64,000 nt of DNA. It comes from Streptomyces californicus. GTDB taxonomy: Bacteria > Actinomycetota > Actinomycetes > Streptomycetales > Streptomycetaceae. The stretch lies in assembly GCF_000717645.1 (NCBI RefSeq), contig NZ_JNZZ01000025.1:21959-85958 (forward strand). The letters are read 5' to 3'. The translations under genes were made by a program, and so were the position numbers. Positions 51,085 through 60,431 of the stretch are shown here, one piece after another (positions within the stretch are counted from its first letter, which is position 1; every line of letters starts with the position of its first letter). The notes beneath the pieces are model-generated. The model saw only the letters and a program-made list of their open reading frames with translations, was not told the DNA's origin and searched no databases.

Positions 51085-51089
51085 TCGCG

Positions 51090-51162
51090 CTCCCCCGACT
51101 GGACTCGAACCAGTAACCTGCCGGTTAACAGCCGGCTGCTCTGCCAATTGAGCTACAGGGGA
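51090..51162 (-). tRNA. tRNA-Asn (GTT), copy 2
   Basis: Same cloverleaf as copy 1 with anticodon stem GCCGG/CCGGC. Only five bases separate the two genes, so they are surely processed from one transcript. The pair and the CAT tRNA lie on the same strand. Confidence 0.95.
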
Positions 51163-51344
51163 TTGCTGCGTTGCCTCGAAATCGTACCTGCCTGGCGGCT
51201 GCCGGGCGGCGCGCGTTCGCTGCGACACATACATTAGCGCAAGCAGGGGGGTGCTCCGCCAATCGGTATCGCCCGGGGTGATCTCGGGTGCCTGCGGGTA
51301 GGCGGGCTGCACACGTCGCACCAAGCGTAGGAAGGGTGGCAGCC

Positions 51345-51650
51345 ATGCGGTACCGGCTCACGTTCATCGCCGGAGTGGCCCTCGGTTACGTGCTCGGCAC
51401 GCGAGCCGGGCGCGAGCGTTACGAGCAGTTGAAGAAGTCGGCCCGGCGGTTCGCGGAGAACCCCGCCGTCCGCAACGCCGCCGAGAGCGCCGCGCACAGC
51501 GGGCGGGACTTCGCCGGCAAGGCGTACCACTCGGTCGGCGACAAGGTCGGGGACCACGTGCCCGCCTCCGTCGCCGAGCGGGTCCGGTCGCTGCGGGACC
51601 GCAGCAGCCGCAACGGGCTGGAGGACGACTGGGGGACGACCAACACCTGA
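51345..51650 (+). CDS. YtxH-like small membrane protein
   Basis: 101 residues from ATG 51345, with GAAGGGTGG upstream. One helix near the N terminus (LTFIAGVALGYVLGTRAGRERYEQL) ends in the typical GTRAGRERYEQ motif, followed by a charged amphipathic tail (RDFAGKAYHSVGDKVGDHVP). Found widely in actinobacteria beside sugar kinase genes; function unknown. Confidence 0.82.
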   Translation: MRYRLTFIAGVALGYVLGTRAGRERYEQLKKSARRFAENPAVRNAAESAAHSGRDFAGKAYHSVGDKVGDHVPASVAERVRSLRDRSSRNGLEDDWGTTNT

Positions 51651-51708
51651 GCCGGGTGGGGCGCGATGTGAGTTCCGGGATGGTCCGCCGGTGCGGCAGA
51701 ATCTTCGT

Positions 51709-53160
51709 ATGGGCATAGTCGCGGGGTTGGACAGTTCGTCCGCTTTCACTCACATCGTCGTCTGCGACACGGACTCGGGCGCCGTGCTCCGCGAGGGGTA
51801 CGCCGCCCATCCGGTCGAGGCCAAGGCAGCCGAGGTCGATCCGCAGGCGTGGCTGCTCTCGCTCGGTGAGGCGGCCTCCGGCGGGCTGCTCGAAGGCGTG
51901 CAGGCCATCGGCGTCTCGGCGCAGCAGCACGGGCTGGTCCCCCTGGACCAGCAGGGCAATCTCGTACGCCCCGCCCTGCTCGGCAACGACCGGCGGGCGC
52001 AGGTCGCCGCGGCCGATCTCATCGACTCGCTCGGCGGGCGGCAGGTCTGGGCCGAGGCCGTCGGGGCCGTGCCGAGCGCCGCGCAGCCGGTCGCGAAGCT
52101 GCGGTGGCTGAAGCGGACCGAGCCGGAGAACGCCCAGCGGGTGGCCGCCGTGCTCCAGCCGCACGACTGGCTCGTGTGGCAGCTGCTCGGCCGGCCCGCC
52201 CGGCGGACCACGGACCGGGGCGCGGCCTCGGGCACCGGGTACTGGTCGGCCGGCTCCGCCTCCTACCGCCCCGATCTGGTGGAGCTCGCCCTCGGGCACT
52301 CCGCCGCGCTGCCCGAGGTGCTCGGGCCCGCCGAGTCCGCCGGGATGACGCCCGAGGGGCTGCTGATCTCCGCGGGCACCGGCGAGACCATGGCCGCCGC
52401 CTTCGGGCTCGGGGTCTCCGTGGGCGACGCGGTGGTGTCGCTGGGGGCCTCCGGTTCCGTGATGGCCGTGCACCACGAGGCGCTCGCCGATCCGAGCGGG
52501 ATGATCACCTCGTTCGCCGACGCCACCGGGATGCACCTGCCGGTCGTCCACGTCTCCAACGCCGTACGCGCCCTGCGCGGGACCGCTGAGATGCTCGGCC
52601 TGGACGGGCTGGAGGAGTTGTCCGCGCTGGCCCTGAAGTCCACCCCGGGGGCGTCGGGGCTGGTACTGCTCCCCTATCTGGAGGGTGAGCGCACCCCGCA
52701 GCTCCCGCACACCGCGGGCACCCTCTGCGGGCTGCGGCGCGAGTCGATGAAGCCGGAGCATCTGGCGCGGGCCTCGTTCGAGGGCATGCTGTGCTCGCTG
52801 GCCGACGCGCTGGACGTGCTGCGCGGGCGGGGCGTGGAGGTGCGGCGGGTGTTCCTGCTGGGGGCCGCCGCCGAACTGCCCGCCGTGCAGGCGCTGGCCC
52901 CGGCGGTGTTCGGCAGCCAGGTCGTGGTGCCGCAGCCCGCCCAGTACGCGGCGATCGGCGCGGCCCGGCAGGCGGCGTGGGCGCTCGGGGTCTCGCAGGG
53001 CTCGCTCGATCCGCGTACTCCCCCGGCCTGGCAGGGCGCGGCGGCCCAGGTGCTGGAGCCCGGCGACGAGTTGGCGGTGGGCGGCGCGGTGCGTCAGCAG
53101 TACCGGGCGACCCGCGAGCAGATCCACCCCGGGGCCTTCGGGGGCGTCCACTCGGAGTGA
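51709..53160 (+). CDS. FGGY-family carbohydrate kinase (xylulokinase-like)
   Basis: 483 residues from ATG 51709. It phosphorylates a sugar or polyol with ATP. ASKHA motifs: MGIVAGLDSSSAFTHIVVCD (phosphate 1), GVSAQQHGLVPLD, GNDRRAQ (xylulokinase substrate region), QPHDWLVWQLLGR, TDRGAASGTGYW, SAGTGETMAAAFG and SLGASGSVMAVH. The ADP motif VRRVFLLGAAAELPAVQ lacks the usual GGGA/GGAS form. Sugar unknown. The gene ends in front of a repeat-rich gap. Confidence 0.88.
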   Translation: MGIVAGLDSSSAFTHIVVCDTDSGAVLREGYAAHPVEAKAAEVDPQAWLLSLGEAASGGLLEGVQAIGVSAQQHGLVPLDQQGNLVRPALLGNDRRAQVAAADLIDSLGGRQVWAEAVGAVPSAAQPVAKLRWLKRTEPENAQRVAAVLQPHDWLVWQLLGRPARRTTDRGAASGTGYWSAGSASYRPDLVELALGHSAALPEVLGPAESAGMTPEGLLISAGTGETMAAAFGLGVSVGDAVVSLGASGSVMAVHHEALADPSGMITSFADATGMHLPVVHVSNAVRALRGTAEMLGLDGLEELSALALKSTPGASGLVLLPYLEGERTPQLPHTAGTLCGLRRESMKPEHLARASFEGMLCSLADALDVLRGRGVEVRRVFLLGAAAELPAVQALAPAVFGSQVVVPQPAQYAAIGAARQAAWALGVSQGSLDPRTPPAWQGAAAQVLEPGDELAVGGAVRQQYRATREQIHPGAFGGVHSE

Positions 53161-53189
53161 GGCCCGGGTGAGGCCGGAGTGCGGCCGGT

Positions 53190-53375
53190 GTGAGGCCGGG
53201 CGGGCGGGCCTGCACCGGGTCCGACCCGGGCGCGGGAATCGGGCGGGCCTCCGCCAGGTCCGACCCGGGCGTGGGAATCGCACGGGCCTCCGCCGGGCCT
53301 GACCCGGGCTCGGGAATCAGGTCCGGCCAGGGCTCGGGACCCAGGTTTGACCCGGGCTTGGGAATATCGGTTCGC
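53190..53375. repeat. Degenerate ~39-bp tandem repeats between sugar kinase and ABC operon
   Basis: The phrase GACCCGGGC followed by GGGAATC occurs at 53223, 53262, 53301 and 53349 (spacings 39, 39, 48), with CGGGCCTCCGCC between. The gap 53161-53440 holds no gene. Similar to the repeat behind eccC in style: GC-rich units in a 3' gap. Confidence 0.7.
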
Positions 53376-53440
53376 CCTCGGAGTACGGCGTACGCGAAAC
53401 TGGGTCGGCCTCTGCCTGCCGCCGATTCCGAGAGACACGC

Positions 53441-55174
53441 GTGCTCATAAAACTCCTGCGGGTCCATCTGGCCCCGTACAAGAAACCCATCGCGCTGCTG
53501 GTGCTGCTCCAGCTGCTGCAGACCTGCGCCACCCTCTATCTGCCCAGCCTCAACGCCGACATCATCGACAACGGTGTCGTCACGGGTGACTCCGGCTACA
53601 TCCTGGAGTTCGGCGGCCTCATGATCGCCGTCAGCGTGCTCCAGATCCTCTGCAACATCGGGGCCGTGTTCTACGGCGCCCGTACGGCCTCCGCGCTCGG
53701 GCGCGACGTGCGGGCCGCCGTCTTCGACCGGGTGCAGTCCTTCTCCGCCCGGGAGCTGGGGCGGTTCGGGGCCCCCTCGCTGATCACCCGGACCACCAAC
53801 GACGTCCAGCAGATCCAGATGCTGGTGCTGCTGGCGTTCACCCTGATGGTGTCGGCCCCGATCATGTGCGTCGGCGGCATCATCATGGCGCTCGGGCAGG
53901 ACGTACCGCTCTCGGCGGTGCTGCTGGCGGTCGTGCCGGTGCTGGGCGTCTCGGTCGGCCTGATCGTGAAGAGGATGCGGCCGCTGTTCCGCACCATGCA
54001 GGAGCGGCTGGACGGGGTGAACCGGGTGCTGCGCGAGCAGATCACCGGCAACCGGGTCATCCGCGCCTTCGTCCGGGACGGGTACGAGGAGAAGCGGTTC
54101 CGGGGCGCGAACACCGAGCTGACCGACGTGTCGGTGGCGACCGGGCGGCTGATGGCGCTGATGTTCCCGACCGTGATGACGGTGGTCAACGTGTCGTCGG
54201 TCGCGGTGGTGTGGTTCGGCGCCCACCGCATCGACAGCGGCGGAATGCAGATCGGCGCGCTGACCGCGTTCCTCGCCTATCTGATGCAGATCGTGATGGC
54301 GGTGATGATGGCCACCTTCATGTTCATGATGGTGCCGCGCGCCGAGGTGTGCGCCGAGCGCGTCGAGGAGGTCCTGGGGACCGAGTCGAGCGTCGTGCCG
54401 CCGCTCGCGCCCGTCATGGAACTGCGGCGCCACGGGCATCTGGAGGTGCGCGGGGCGGAGTTCCGCTATCCGGGTGCGGAGGAGCCGGTGCTGCGGAACG
54501 TGGACCTGGTGGCCCGGCCCGGGGAGACGACCGCGGTCATCGGGTCGACGGGCAGCGGGAAGTCCACGCTGCTCGGGCTCGTACCGCGGCTGTTCGACGT
54601 GACGGACGGCGCGGTGCTGGTCGACGGCGAGGACGTGCGGACGCTCGATCCGGCGCTGCTGGCGAGGACGGTGTCGCTGGTGCCGCAGAAGCCGTACCTG
54701 TTCTCGGGGACGGTGGCGACGAATCTGCGGTACGGGAACCCGGACGCCACCGACGAGGAGCTGTGGCACGCGCTGGAGGTGGCGCAGGCGAAGGAGTTCG
54801 TCGAGGCGCTGGAGCACGGGCTGGACGCGCCGATCGCGCAGGGCGGCACCAATGTCTCCGGCGGTCAGCGGCAGCGGCTCGCGATCGCGCGGACGCTGGT
54901 GCAGCGGCCGGAGATCTATCTGTTCGACGACTCGTTCTCGGCGCTGGACTACGCGACCGACGCGGCGCTGCGGGCGGCGCTGGGCCGGGAGACGGCCGGG
55001 GCGACCGTGGTGATCGTGGCGCAGCGGGTGTCCACCATCCGCGACGCGGACCGGATCCTGGTGCTGGACGAGGGCCGGGTCGTGGGGTCCGGGACCCATC
55101 ACGAGCTGATGGACGGCAATGAAACGTACCGGGAGATCGTGCTCTCCCAGCTGACGGAAGCGGAGGCCGCGTAA
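53441..55174 (+). CDS. ABC exporter half-transporter, subunit 1
   Basis: 577 residues from GTG 53441 (CCGAGAG upstream). Six-helix exporter domain (residues 1-310), e.g. LEFGGLMIAVSVLQILCNIGAVFYG. ATPase: Walker A GSTGSGKSTLLGL, Q-loop VPQKPYLFSG, signature VSGGQRQRLAIARTL, Walker B IYLFDDSFSALD, where the catalytic Glu after Walker B is Asp-Ser (degenerate). H-loop replaced by Gln (VIVAQRVS). So the site formed here is probably non-hydrolytic, as in heterodimeric exporters. Overlaps subunit 2 by one base (TAATG). Confidence 0.92.
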   Translation: MLIKLLRVHLAPYKKPIALLVLLQLLQTCATLYLPSLNADIIDNGVVTGDSGYILEFGGLMIAVSVLQILCNIGAVFYGARTASALGRDVRAAVFDRVQSFSARELGRFGAPSLITRTTNDVQQIQMLVLLAFTLMVSAPIMCVGGIIMALGQDVPLSAVLLAVVPVLGVSVGLIVKRMRPLFRTMQERLDGVNRVLREQITGNRVIRAFVRDGYEEKRFRGANTELTDVSVATGRLMALMFPTVMTVVNVSSVAVVWFGAHRIDSGGMQIGALTAFLAYLMQIVMAVMMATFMFMMVPRAEVCAERVEEVLGTESSVVPPLAPVMELRRHGHLEVRGAEFRYPGAEEPVLRNVDLVARPGETTAVIGSTGSGKSTLLGLVPRLFDVTDGAVLVDGEDVRTLDPALLARTVSLVPQKPYLFSGTVATNLRYGNPDATDEELWHALEVAQAKEFVEALEHGLDAPIAQGGTNVSGGQRQRLAIARTLVQRPEIYLFDDSFSALDYATDAALRAALGRETAGATVVIVAQRVSTIRDADRILVLDEGRVVGSGTHHELMDGNETYREIVLSQLTEAEAA

Positions 55175-57102
55175 TGGCCGGTCCGGGCGGACGGATGATG
55201 GCCGGGGGCGCGCCCACCGACCGGTCGATGGACTTCAAGGGGTCGGGCAAGCGGCTGCTCAAGCGGTTCGGGCAGGAGAAGGCGTCGCTGTACCTGATGC
55301 TGGCCGCGGTGGCGGTGAGCGTGGCGCTGTCGGTGGCCGGGCCGAAGATCCTCGGCATGGCGACCGACCTGATCTTCGCCGGTGTCGTGGGGCGCGGGAT
55401 GCCCGACGGGACGACGAAGGCGCAGGCGATCGAGGCGCTGCGGGCGGACGGCCGGGGGTCGATGGCCGACATGCTCTCGGGCGTGGACTTCACCCCGGGC
55501 GAGGGCATCGACTTCGGGGCGGTGGGGAACGTCCTGCTGGTGGCCCTGGCGATCTACGTCGGGGCCGGGCTGCTGATGCTGGTGGCGACGCGGGTGTCGA
55601 TCCGGGTGATCAACCGGATCGTGTTCCAGCTGCGGGAGGACCTCCAGACGAAGCTGGCGCGGCTGCCGCTGTCGTACTTCGACCGGGCCAAGCGCGGTGA
55701 GGTGCTGAGCCGGGCGACGAACGACATCGACAACATCTCGCAGACGCTCCAGCAGACGATGGGCCAGCTCATCAACTCGGTGCTGACGATCGTCGGCGTG
55801 CTGGTGATGATGTTCTGGATCTCGCCGCTGCTGGCGCTGGTCGCGCTGGTGACGGTCCCGCTGTCGGTGGTCGTGGCGACGCAGGTCGGCAAGCGGTCGC
55901 AGCCGCAGTTCGTGCGGCAGTGGCGGGTGACGGGCACGCTCAACGCCCATATCGAGGAGATGTACACCGGGCACACCCTGGTGAAGGTCTTCGGCCGGCA
56001 GGAGGAGTCCGCGCGGGACTTCGCCGAGCAGAACGAGGCGCTGTACGAGGCGGGGTTCAAGGCCCAGTTCGCCAGCGGTCTGATGCAGCCGCTGATGTTC
56101 TTCATCTCCAACATCAACTACGTGCTGGTCGCGGTGGTCGGCGGGCTCCGGGTCGCTTCGGGCGCGCTGTCGATCGGTGACGTGCAGGCGTTCATCCAGT
56201 ACTCGCGGCAGTTCTCGATGCCGCTGACGCAGGTCGCCTCGATGGCCAACCTGATCCAGTCCGGCATCGCGTCGGCGGAGCGGGTCTTCGAGCTGCTGGA
56301 CGCCGAGGAGCAGGAGGCGGACCCGGAGCACGGGGAGCGGCCGGAGGCGCTTCAGGGCCGGGTCTCGCTGGAGAAGGTGTCGTTCCGCTACGAGCCGGAC
56401 AAGCCGCTGATCGAGGGCCTGTCGCTGAGCGTGGAGCCGGGGCAGACCGTCGCGATCGTCGGTCCGACCGGTGCGGGCAAGACGACGCTGGTCAATCTGC
56501 TGATGCGGTTCTACGAGGTGACCGGCGGGCGGATCGCGCTCGACGGGGTGGATGTGGCGCGGATGTCGCGGGCCGAACTGCGGTCCTCGATCGGCATGGT
56601 GCTCCAGGACACCTGGCTGTTCGGCGGGACGATCGCGGAGAACATCGCGTACGGCGCTTCGCGCGAGGTCACCCGGCAGGAGATCGAGGAGGCGGCGAAG
56701 GCGGCGCACGCGGACCGGTTCATCCGGACGCTGCCCGACGGGTACGACTCGGTGATCGACGACGAGGGCACCGGTGTCAGCGCGGGCGAGAAGCAGCTGA
56801 TCACGATCGCGCGGGCGTTCCTGTCCGATCCGGTGATCCTGGTGCTCGACGAGGCGACCAGCTCGGTGGACACCCGGACCGAGGTGCTGATACAGAAGGC
56901 GATGGCGCGCCTGGCGCACGGGCGTACGTCGTTCGTGATCGCGCACCGGCTCTCCACGATCCGGGACGCGGACGTGATCCTGGTGATGGAGAACGGGTCG
57001 ATCGTGGAACAGGGCACGCACGAGCAGCTGTTGGCGGCGGGCGGCGCCTACGCCCGGTTGTACGCGGCGCAGTTCGCGGAGGCGTTGGCCGAGGTGGACT
57101 AG
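55174..57102 (+). CDS. ABC exporter half-transporter, subunit 2
   Basis: 642 residues from ATG 55174, sharing a base with the stop of subunit 1. Membrane domain with an extra extracytoplasmic loop (residues ~70-115, TKAQAIEALRADGRGSMADM). ATPase: Walker A GPTGAGKTTLVNL, Q-loop VLQDTWLFGG, signature VSAGEKQLITIARAF (degenerate LSGGQ), Walker B VILVLDEATSSVD with catalytic Glu, H-loop IAHRLS. With subunit 1 it forms a heterodimer with one full ATP site. Likely exports drugs, lipids or peptides; cargo unknown. Converges with hrdA (6 bp gap). Confidence 0.93.
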   Translation: MAGPGGRMMAGGAPTDRSMDFKGSGKRLLKRFGQEKASLYLMLAAVAVSVALSVAGPKILGMATDLIFAGVVGRGMPDGTTKAQAIEALRADGRGSMADMLSGVDFTPGEGIDFGAVGNVLLVALAIYVGAGLLMLVATRVSIRVINRIVFQLREDLQTKLARLPLSYFDRAKRGEVLSRATNDIDNISQTLQQTMGQLINSVLTIVGVLVMMFWISPLLALVALVTVPLSVVVATQVGKRSQPQFVRQWRVTGTLNAHIEEMYTGHTLVKVFGRQEESARDFAEQNEALYEAGFKAQFASGLMQPLMFFISNINYVLVAVVGGLRVASGALSIGDVQAFIQYSRQFSMPLTQVASMANLIQSGIASAERVFELLDAEEQEADPEHGERPEALQGRVSLEKVSFRYEPDKPLIEGLSLSVEPGQTVAIVGPTGAGKTTLVNLLMRFYEVTGGRIALDGVDVARMSRAELRSSIGMVLQDTWLFGGTIAENIAYGASREVTRQEIEEAAKAAHADRFIRTLPDGYDSVIDDEGTGVSAGEKQLITIARAFLSDPVILVLDEATSSVDTRTEVLIQKAMARLAHGRTSFVIAHRLSTIRDADVILVMENGSIVEQGTHEQLLAAGGAYARLYAAQFAEALAEVD

Positions 57103-57108
57103 TCCGGA

Positions 57109-58200
57109 TCAGTCGAGGTAGCCGCGGAGTTGGTCGGCGAAGGCGTGGTCCCGCAGCCTGGTGAGGGTCTTGGACTCGATCTGGCGGATGCGTTCGCGTG
57201 TCACGCCGAAGATCCGTCCTATCTCCTCCAGGGTGCGGGGCCGCCCGTCGTCCAGGCCGTAGCGCAGCTGGACCACCTTGCGTTCGCGTTCGCCGAGGGT
57301 GGAGAGCACCGCCTCCAGGTGTTCGCGCAGCAGCAGGAAGGCGGCGGACTCGACGGGCGAGGGGGCGTCGCCGTCCTCGATGAGGTCGCCGAAGGAGACG
57401 TCGTCCTCCTCGCCGACGGGGGCGTGCAGGGAGACCGGCTCCTGGGCCAGGCGCAGGACCTCGGTGACCCGCTCGGGCGTCAGGTCCAGCTCGGCGGCGA
57501 TGTCCTCGGCGGTCGGCTCGACGCCGCGTTCCTGGAGGAGCCGGCGCTGGACGCGTACGACGCGGTTGATCAGCTCCACGACGTGGACGGGGACGCGGAT
57601 GGTGCGGGCCTGGTCGGCGAGGGCGCGGGACATGGCCTGGCGGATCCACCAGGTCGCGTACGTGGAGAACTTGTAGCCCCGGGCGTAGTCGAACTTCTCG
57701 ACGGCCCGGATGAGGCCGAGGTTCCCCTCCTGGACCAGGTCGAGCATGGTCAATCCGCGTCCCACGTAGCGTTTGGCGACGGAGACGACGAGGCGGAGGT
57801 TGGCCTCGATGAGCCGGCGTTTGGCGGTGCGGCCCAGGACGACGAGCCGGTCCAGGTCGCCGGCGAGGCGGGAGTCGAGGTCGGGGGTGCCCGCGAGGCG
57901 TTCCTCGGCGAAGAGCCCGGCCTCGACGCGGCGCGCGAGCTCGACCTCCTCGGCGGCGGTGAGCAGCGGGATGCGGCCGATCTCGCGCAGGTACTGCCGG
58001 AACAGGTCGGAGGTGGGGCCGCCGGAGTCCGCGCGGCTGCGGGGGTCCGGGGGGTCGGGGAGGTGCGTCGCTTCGACCATGACTGCCTCGGGGGCGGTTC
58101 CGGGCGGGCCGGTGGTGGTCTCCGGGTGGTGCAGGGCCCTGTGCTGCGCCGGGATGGCCGCGATGGGCTCGGTCGTGGTCGTCACGGTCCGGGTCTGCAC
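57109..58200 (-). CDS. hrdA: Sigma-70 family RNA polymerase sigma factor, HrdA-like
   Basis: 363 residues from GTG 58200 (GGAGG eight bases upstream; begins [11 protein letters not shown]). Region 1.2 [32 protein letters not shown], region 2 [43 protein letters not shown], region 2.4 [20 protein letters not shown], region 3 and region 4.2 [24 protein letters not shown]; only landmarks are given. It lacks the long Glu/Lys N-terminal part of HrdB, so it is a group-2 (non-essential) factor. In S. coelicolor hrdA lies beside dnaG, as here, which supports the name. Confidence 0.82.
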   Translation of the reverse strand: MQTRTVTTTTEPIAAIPAQHRALHHPETTTGPPGTAPEAVMVEATHLPDPPDPRSRADSGGPTSDLFRQYLREIGRIPLLTAAEEVELARRVEAGLFAEERLAGTPDLDSRLAGDLDRLVVLGRTAKRRLIEANLRLVVSVAKRYVGRGLTMLDLVQEGNLGLIRAVEKFDYARGYKFSTYATWWIRQAMSRALADQARTIRVPVHVVELINRVVRVQRRLLQERGVEPTAEDIAAELDLTPERVTEVLRLAQEPVSLHAPVGEEDDVSFGDLIEDGDAPSPVESAAFLLLREHLEAVLSTLGERERKVVQLRYGLDDGRPRTLEEIGRIFGVTRERIRQIESKTLTRLRDHAFADQLRGYLD

Positions 58201-58408
58201 GGGGGCGACCTCCAGGTGATCGCTGCCGGATGACGGGGGTGGAGGTCGGTCCGGGCGCGGGTGTCCCCGTGCGGACCGGCGTGCTCCGTTGCCTCAGACA
58301 TTCCCCAGTGTGGGGTACGACACACGGCTGTCACGAGGGGCGTGCGAGGACTTTCTGATTCCGGTCCGTCACCGGACGGTTACCGGCCCGGCGGGCCGGC
58401 GGGCCGGT

Positions 58409-60337
58409 TCAGAGCGCGGCGGCGCCGTGGGCGCGCAGGGTCTGGGCGTACTGCTGGAGCACCCAGACCTCGTTCTGCGCGGCGGCCAGGTCCTGGGGGG
58501 CGACGTTGGTGCCGAGGCGGGCGAGGCTGCTCTGGACGTCGGCGATACGGCGGTCGACGGCGCGCAGCCGTACGTGGACGAGGTGCATGCCCGCGTAGGT
58601 CTCGTCGATGGACTTGCCGTGGAAGACCTCGACGGCCAGTTCGGTGACGAGGTTGCGGACGGTGTTGTCGGGGGCGGCGTCCAGGACCGCGCCGAGGTAG
58701 GCCCGGTCGTCGACGACGCCCTGTTCGGCGCCGCCCGCCTCCTCGATGCACTGGCGTACGGCGGCGTAGGGCGGGGCGGTGAACTCGTCCACGCCGTAGG
58801 CGTCGAAGGCCGGGGAGACCAGGGCGGGCTTCTGGAGGGCGAGCTTGAGCAGTTCGCGCTCGGTGCGGTGGGCGGGGCTGCGGAGGTTGAGCGCGGGGCC
58901 GGAGAAGGCGGGGGCGGGGGCGGTCTGCTGCGGGGCGCCGCCGCGCGGGCCGCGGCCGCCCTGGGGGCCGCCCCGGCCGCCGCGCTCGCCGTGGTCGCCG
59001 CCCTTGTCGCGGGCCCAGCGGGCGAGCTGGGCGACGCGGCGGACGACGAACTCCTGGTCGAGGATGCCGACGAGCCCGGCGAGCTGGACGGCGACCTCGC
59101 GCTGCACGCTGCTCGTCTTGATCTTGGCGACGACGGCGGCGGCCTCGTCGAGGGCGGCGGCGCGGCCGGCCGGGGTCTCCAGGTCGTAGCGGCCGACGAT
59201 CTGGCGCAGCGCGAACTCGAAGAGCGGGGTGCGCGGCTCCACGAGGTCGCGTACGGAGTCGTCGCCCTTGACGAGGCGCAGGTCGCAGGGGTCCATGCCG
59301 TCGGGGGCGATGGCGATGTAGGTCTCGGCGGCGAACTTCTGGTCGTCCTCGAAGGCGCGCAGGGCGGCCTTCTGTCCGGCCGCGTCGCCGTCGAAGGTGA
59401 AGATCACGCGGGCGCTGCCGTTGTCCATGAGGAGGCGGCGCAGGATCTTGATGTGGTCGTTGCCGAAGGCGGTGCCGCAGGTGGCGATGGCGGTGGTGAC
59501 CCCGGCGAGGTGGCAGGCCATGACGTCGGTGTAGCCCTCGACGACGACGGCGCGGCTGGCCTTGGCGATGTCCTTCTTGGCCAGGTCGATGCCGTACAGC
59601 ACCTGGGACTTCTTGTAGATCGGGGTCTCGGGGGTGTTCAGGTACTTGGGGCCGTTGTCGTCGTCGCGCAGCTTGCGGGCACCGAAGCCGACGATGTCGC
59701 CCGCGGTGTCGCTGATCGGCCACATGAGCCGGCCGCGGAAGCGGTCGATGGGGCCGCGCCGCCCGTCCTGGGAGAGGCCGGAGGTGATCAGTTCCTTGTC
59801 GCTGAACCCCTTGCCGCGCAGGTAGCGGGTGAGGTGGTCCCAGCCGGCCGGGCTGTAGCCGACCCGGAAGTGGGCGGCGGCGTCCTGGTCGAAGCCGCGC
59901 TCGGCGAGGAACGTCCGGCCGATCTCGGCCTCGGGGCTCTCCAGGGCACGGACGTAGAACTCGGCGGCGGCCTGGTGGGCCTCGATCAGCCGGATGCGTT
60001 CGCCGCGCTGGTGGGAGGGGTTGTAGCCGCCCTCCTCGTAGCGCAGGGTGATGCCCGCCTTGGCGGCGAGGCGCTCGACCGTCTCCGAGAAGGAGAGGTG
60101 GTCGATCTTCATCACGAAGGCGATCGTGTCGCCGCCCTCCTGGCAGCCGAAGCAGTGGAACAGGCCCTTGGAGGGGCTGACCTGGAAGGAGGGGGACTTC
60201 TCGTCGTGGAAGGGGCAGAGGCCCTTGAGATTGCCGCCGCCCGCGTTGCGCAGCTGGAGGTACTCGGACACGACGGAGTCGATCGGGACGGCGTCCCGTA
60301 CCGCCTTCACGTCGTCGTCGTTGATCCTGCCAGCCAC
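58409..60337 (-). CDS. dnaG: DNA primase DnaG
   Basis: 642 residues from GTG 60337 (AGRINDDDVKAVRD). Makes RNA primers for replication. N-terminal zinc ribbon CPFHDEKSPSF and CFGCQEGGDTIAFV, toprim catalytic core VVEGYTDVMACHLAGV and FDGDAAGQKAA, C-terminal helicase-binding part after a Gly/Arg-rich low-complexity linker (ERGGRGGPQGGRGPRGG). Standard length for Streptomyces. The next gene, hrdA, is transcribed in the same direction 208 bp on. Confidence 0.96.
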   Translation of the reverse strand: MAGRINDDDVKAVRDAVPIDSVVSEYLQLRNAGGGNLKGLCPFHDEKSPSFQVSPSKGLFHCFGCQEGGDTIAFVMKIDHLSFSETVERLAAKAGITLRYEEGGYNPSHQRGERIRLIEAHQAAAEFYVRALESPEAEIGRTFLAERGFDQDAAAHFRVGYSPAGWDHLTRYLRGKGFSDKELITSGLSQDGRRGPIDRFRGRLMWPISDTAGDIVGFGARKLRDDDNGPKYLNTPETPIYKKSQVLYGIDLAKKDIAKASRAVVVEGYTDVMACHLAGVTTAIATCGTAFGNDHIKILRRLLMDNGSARVIFTFDGDAAGQKAALRAFEDDQKFAAETYIAIAPDGMDPCDLRLVKGDDSVRDLVEPRTPLFEFALRQIVGRYDLETPAGRAAALDEAAAVVAKIKTSSVQREVAVQLAGLVGILDQEFVVRRVAQLARWARDKGGDHGERGGRGGPQGGRGPRGGAPQQTAPAPAFSGPALNLRSPAHRTERELLKLALQKPALVSPAFDAYGVDEFTAPPYAAVRQCIEEAGGAEQGVVDDRAYLGAVLDAAPDNTVRNLVTELAVEVFHGKSIDETYAGMHLVHVRLRAVDRRIADVQSSLARLGTNVAPQDLAAAQNEVWVLQQYAQTLRAHGAAAL

Positions 60338-60389
60338 GGGTGAAGTCTACGGGGGGACGCGGACGGCCGGACGCGGGGCAGCCGCGGGC

Positions 60390-60422
60390 CCGGGGTGCGG
60401 GCCGTGGCCGCCCGCACCCCGG
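60390..60422 (-). terminator. Hairpin terminator after the FAD oxidoreductase gene
   Basis: CCGGGGTGCGGGC (60390-60402) pairs perfectly with GCCCGCACCCCGG (60410-60422), loop seven bases. It lies just beyond the stop of the FAD oxidoreductase and upstream of dnaG. Confidence 0.85.
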
Positions 60423-60431
60423 CCGTACGTC

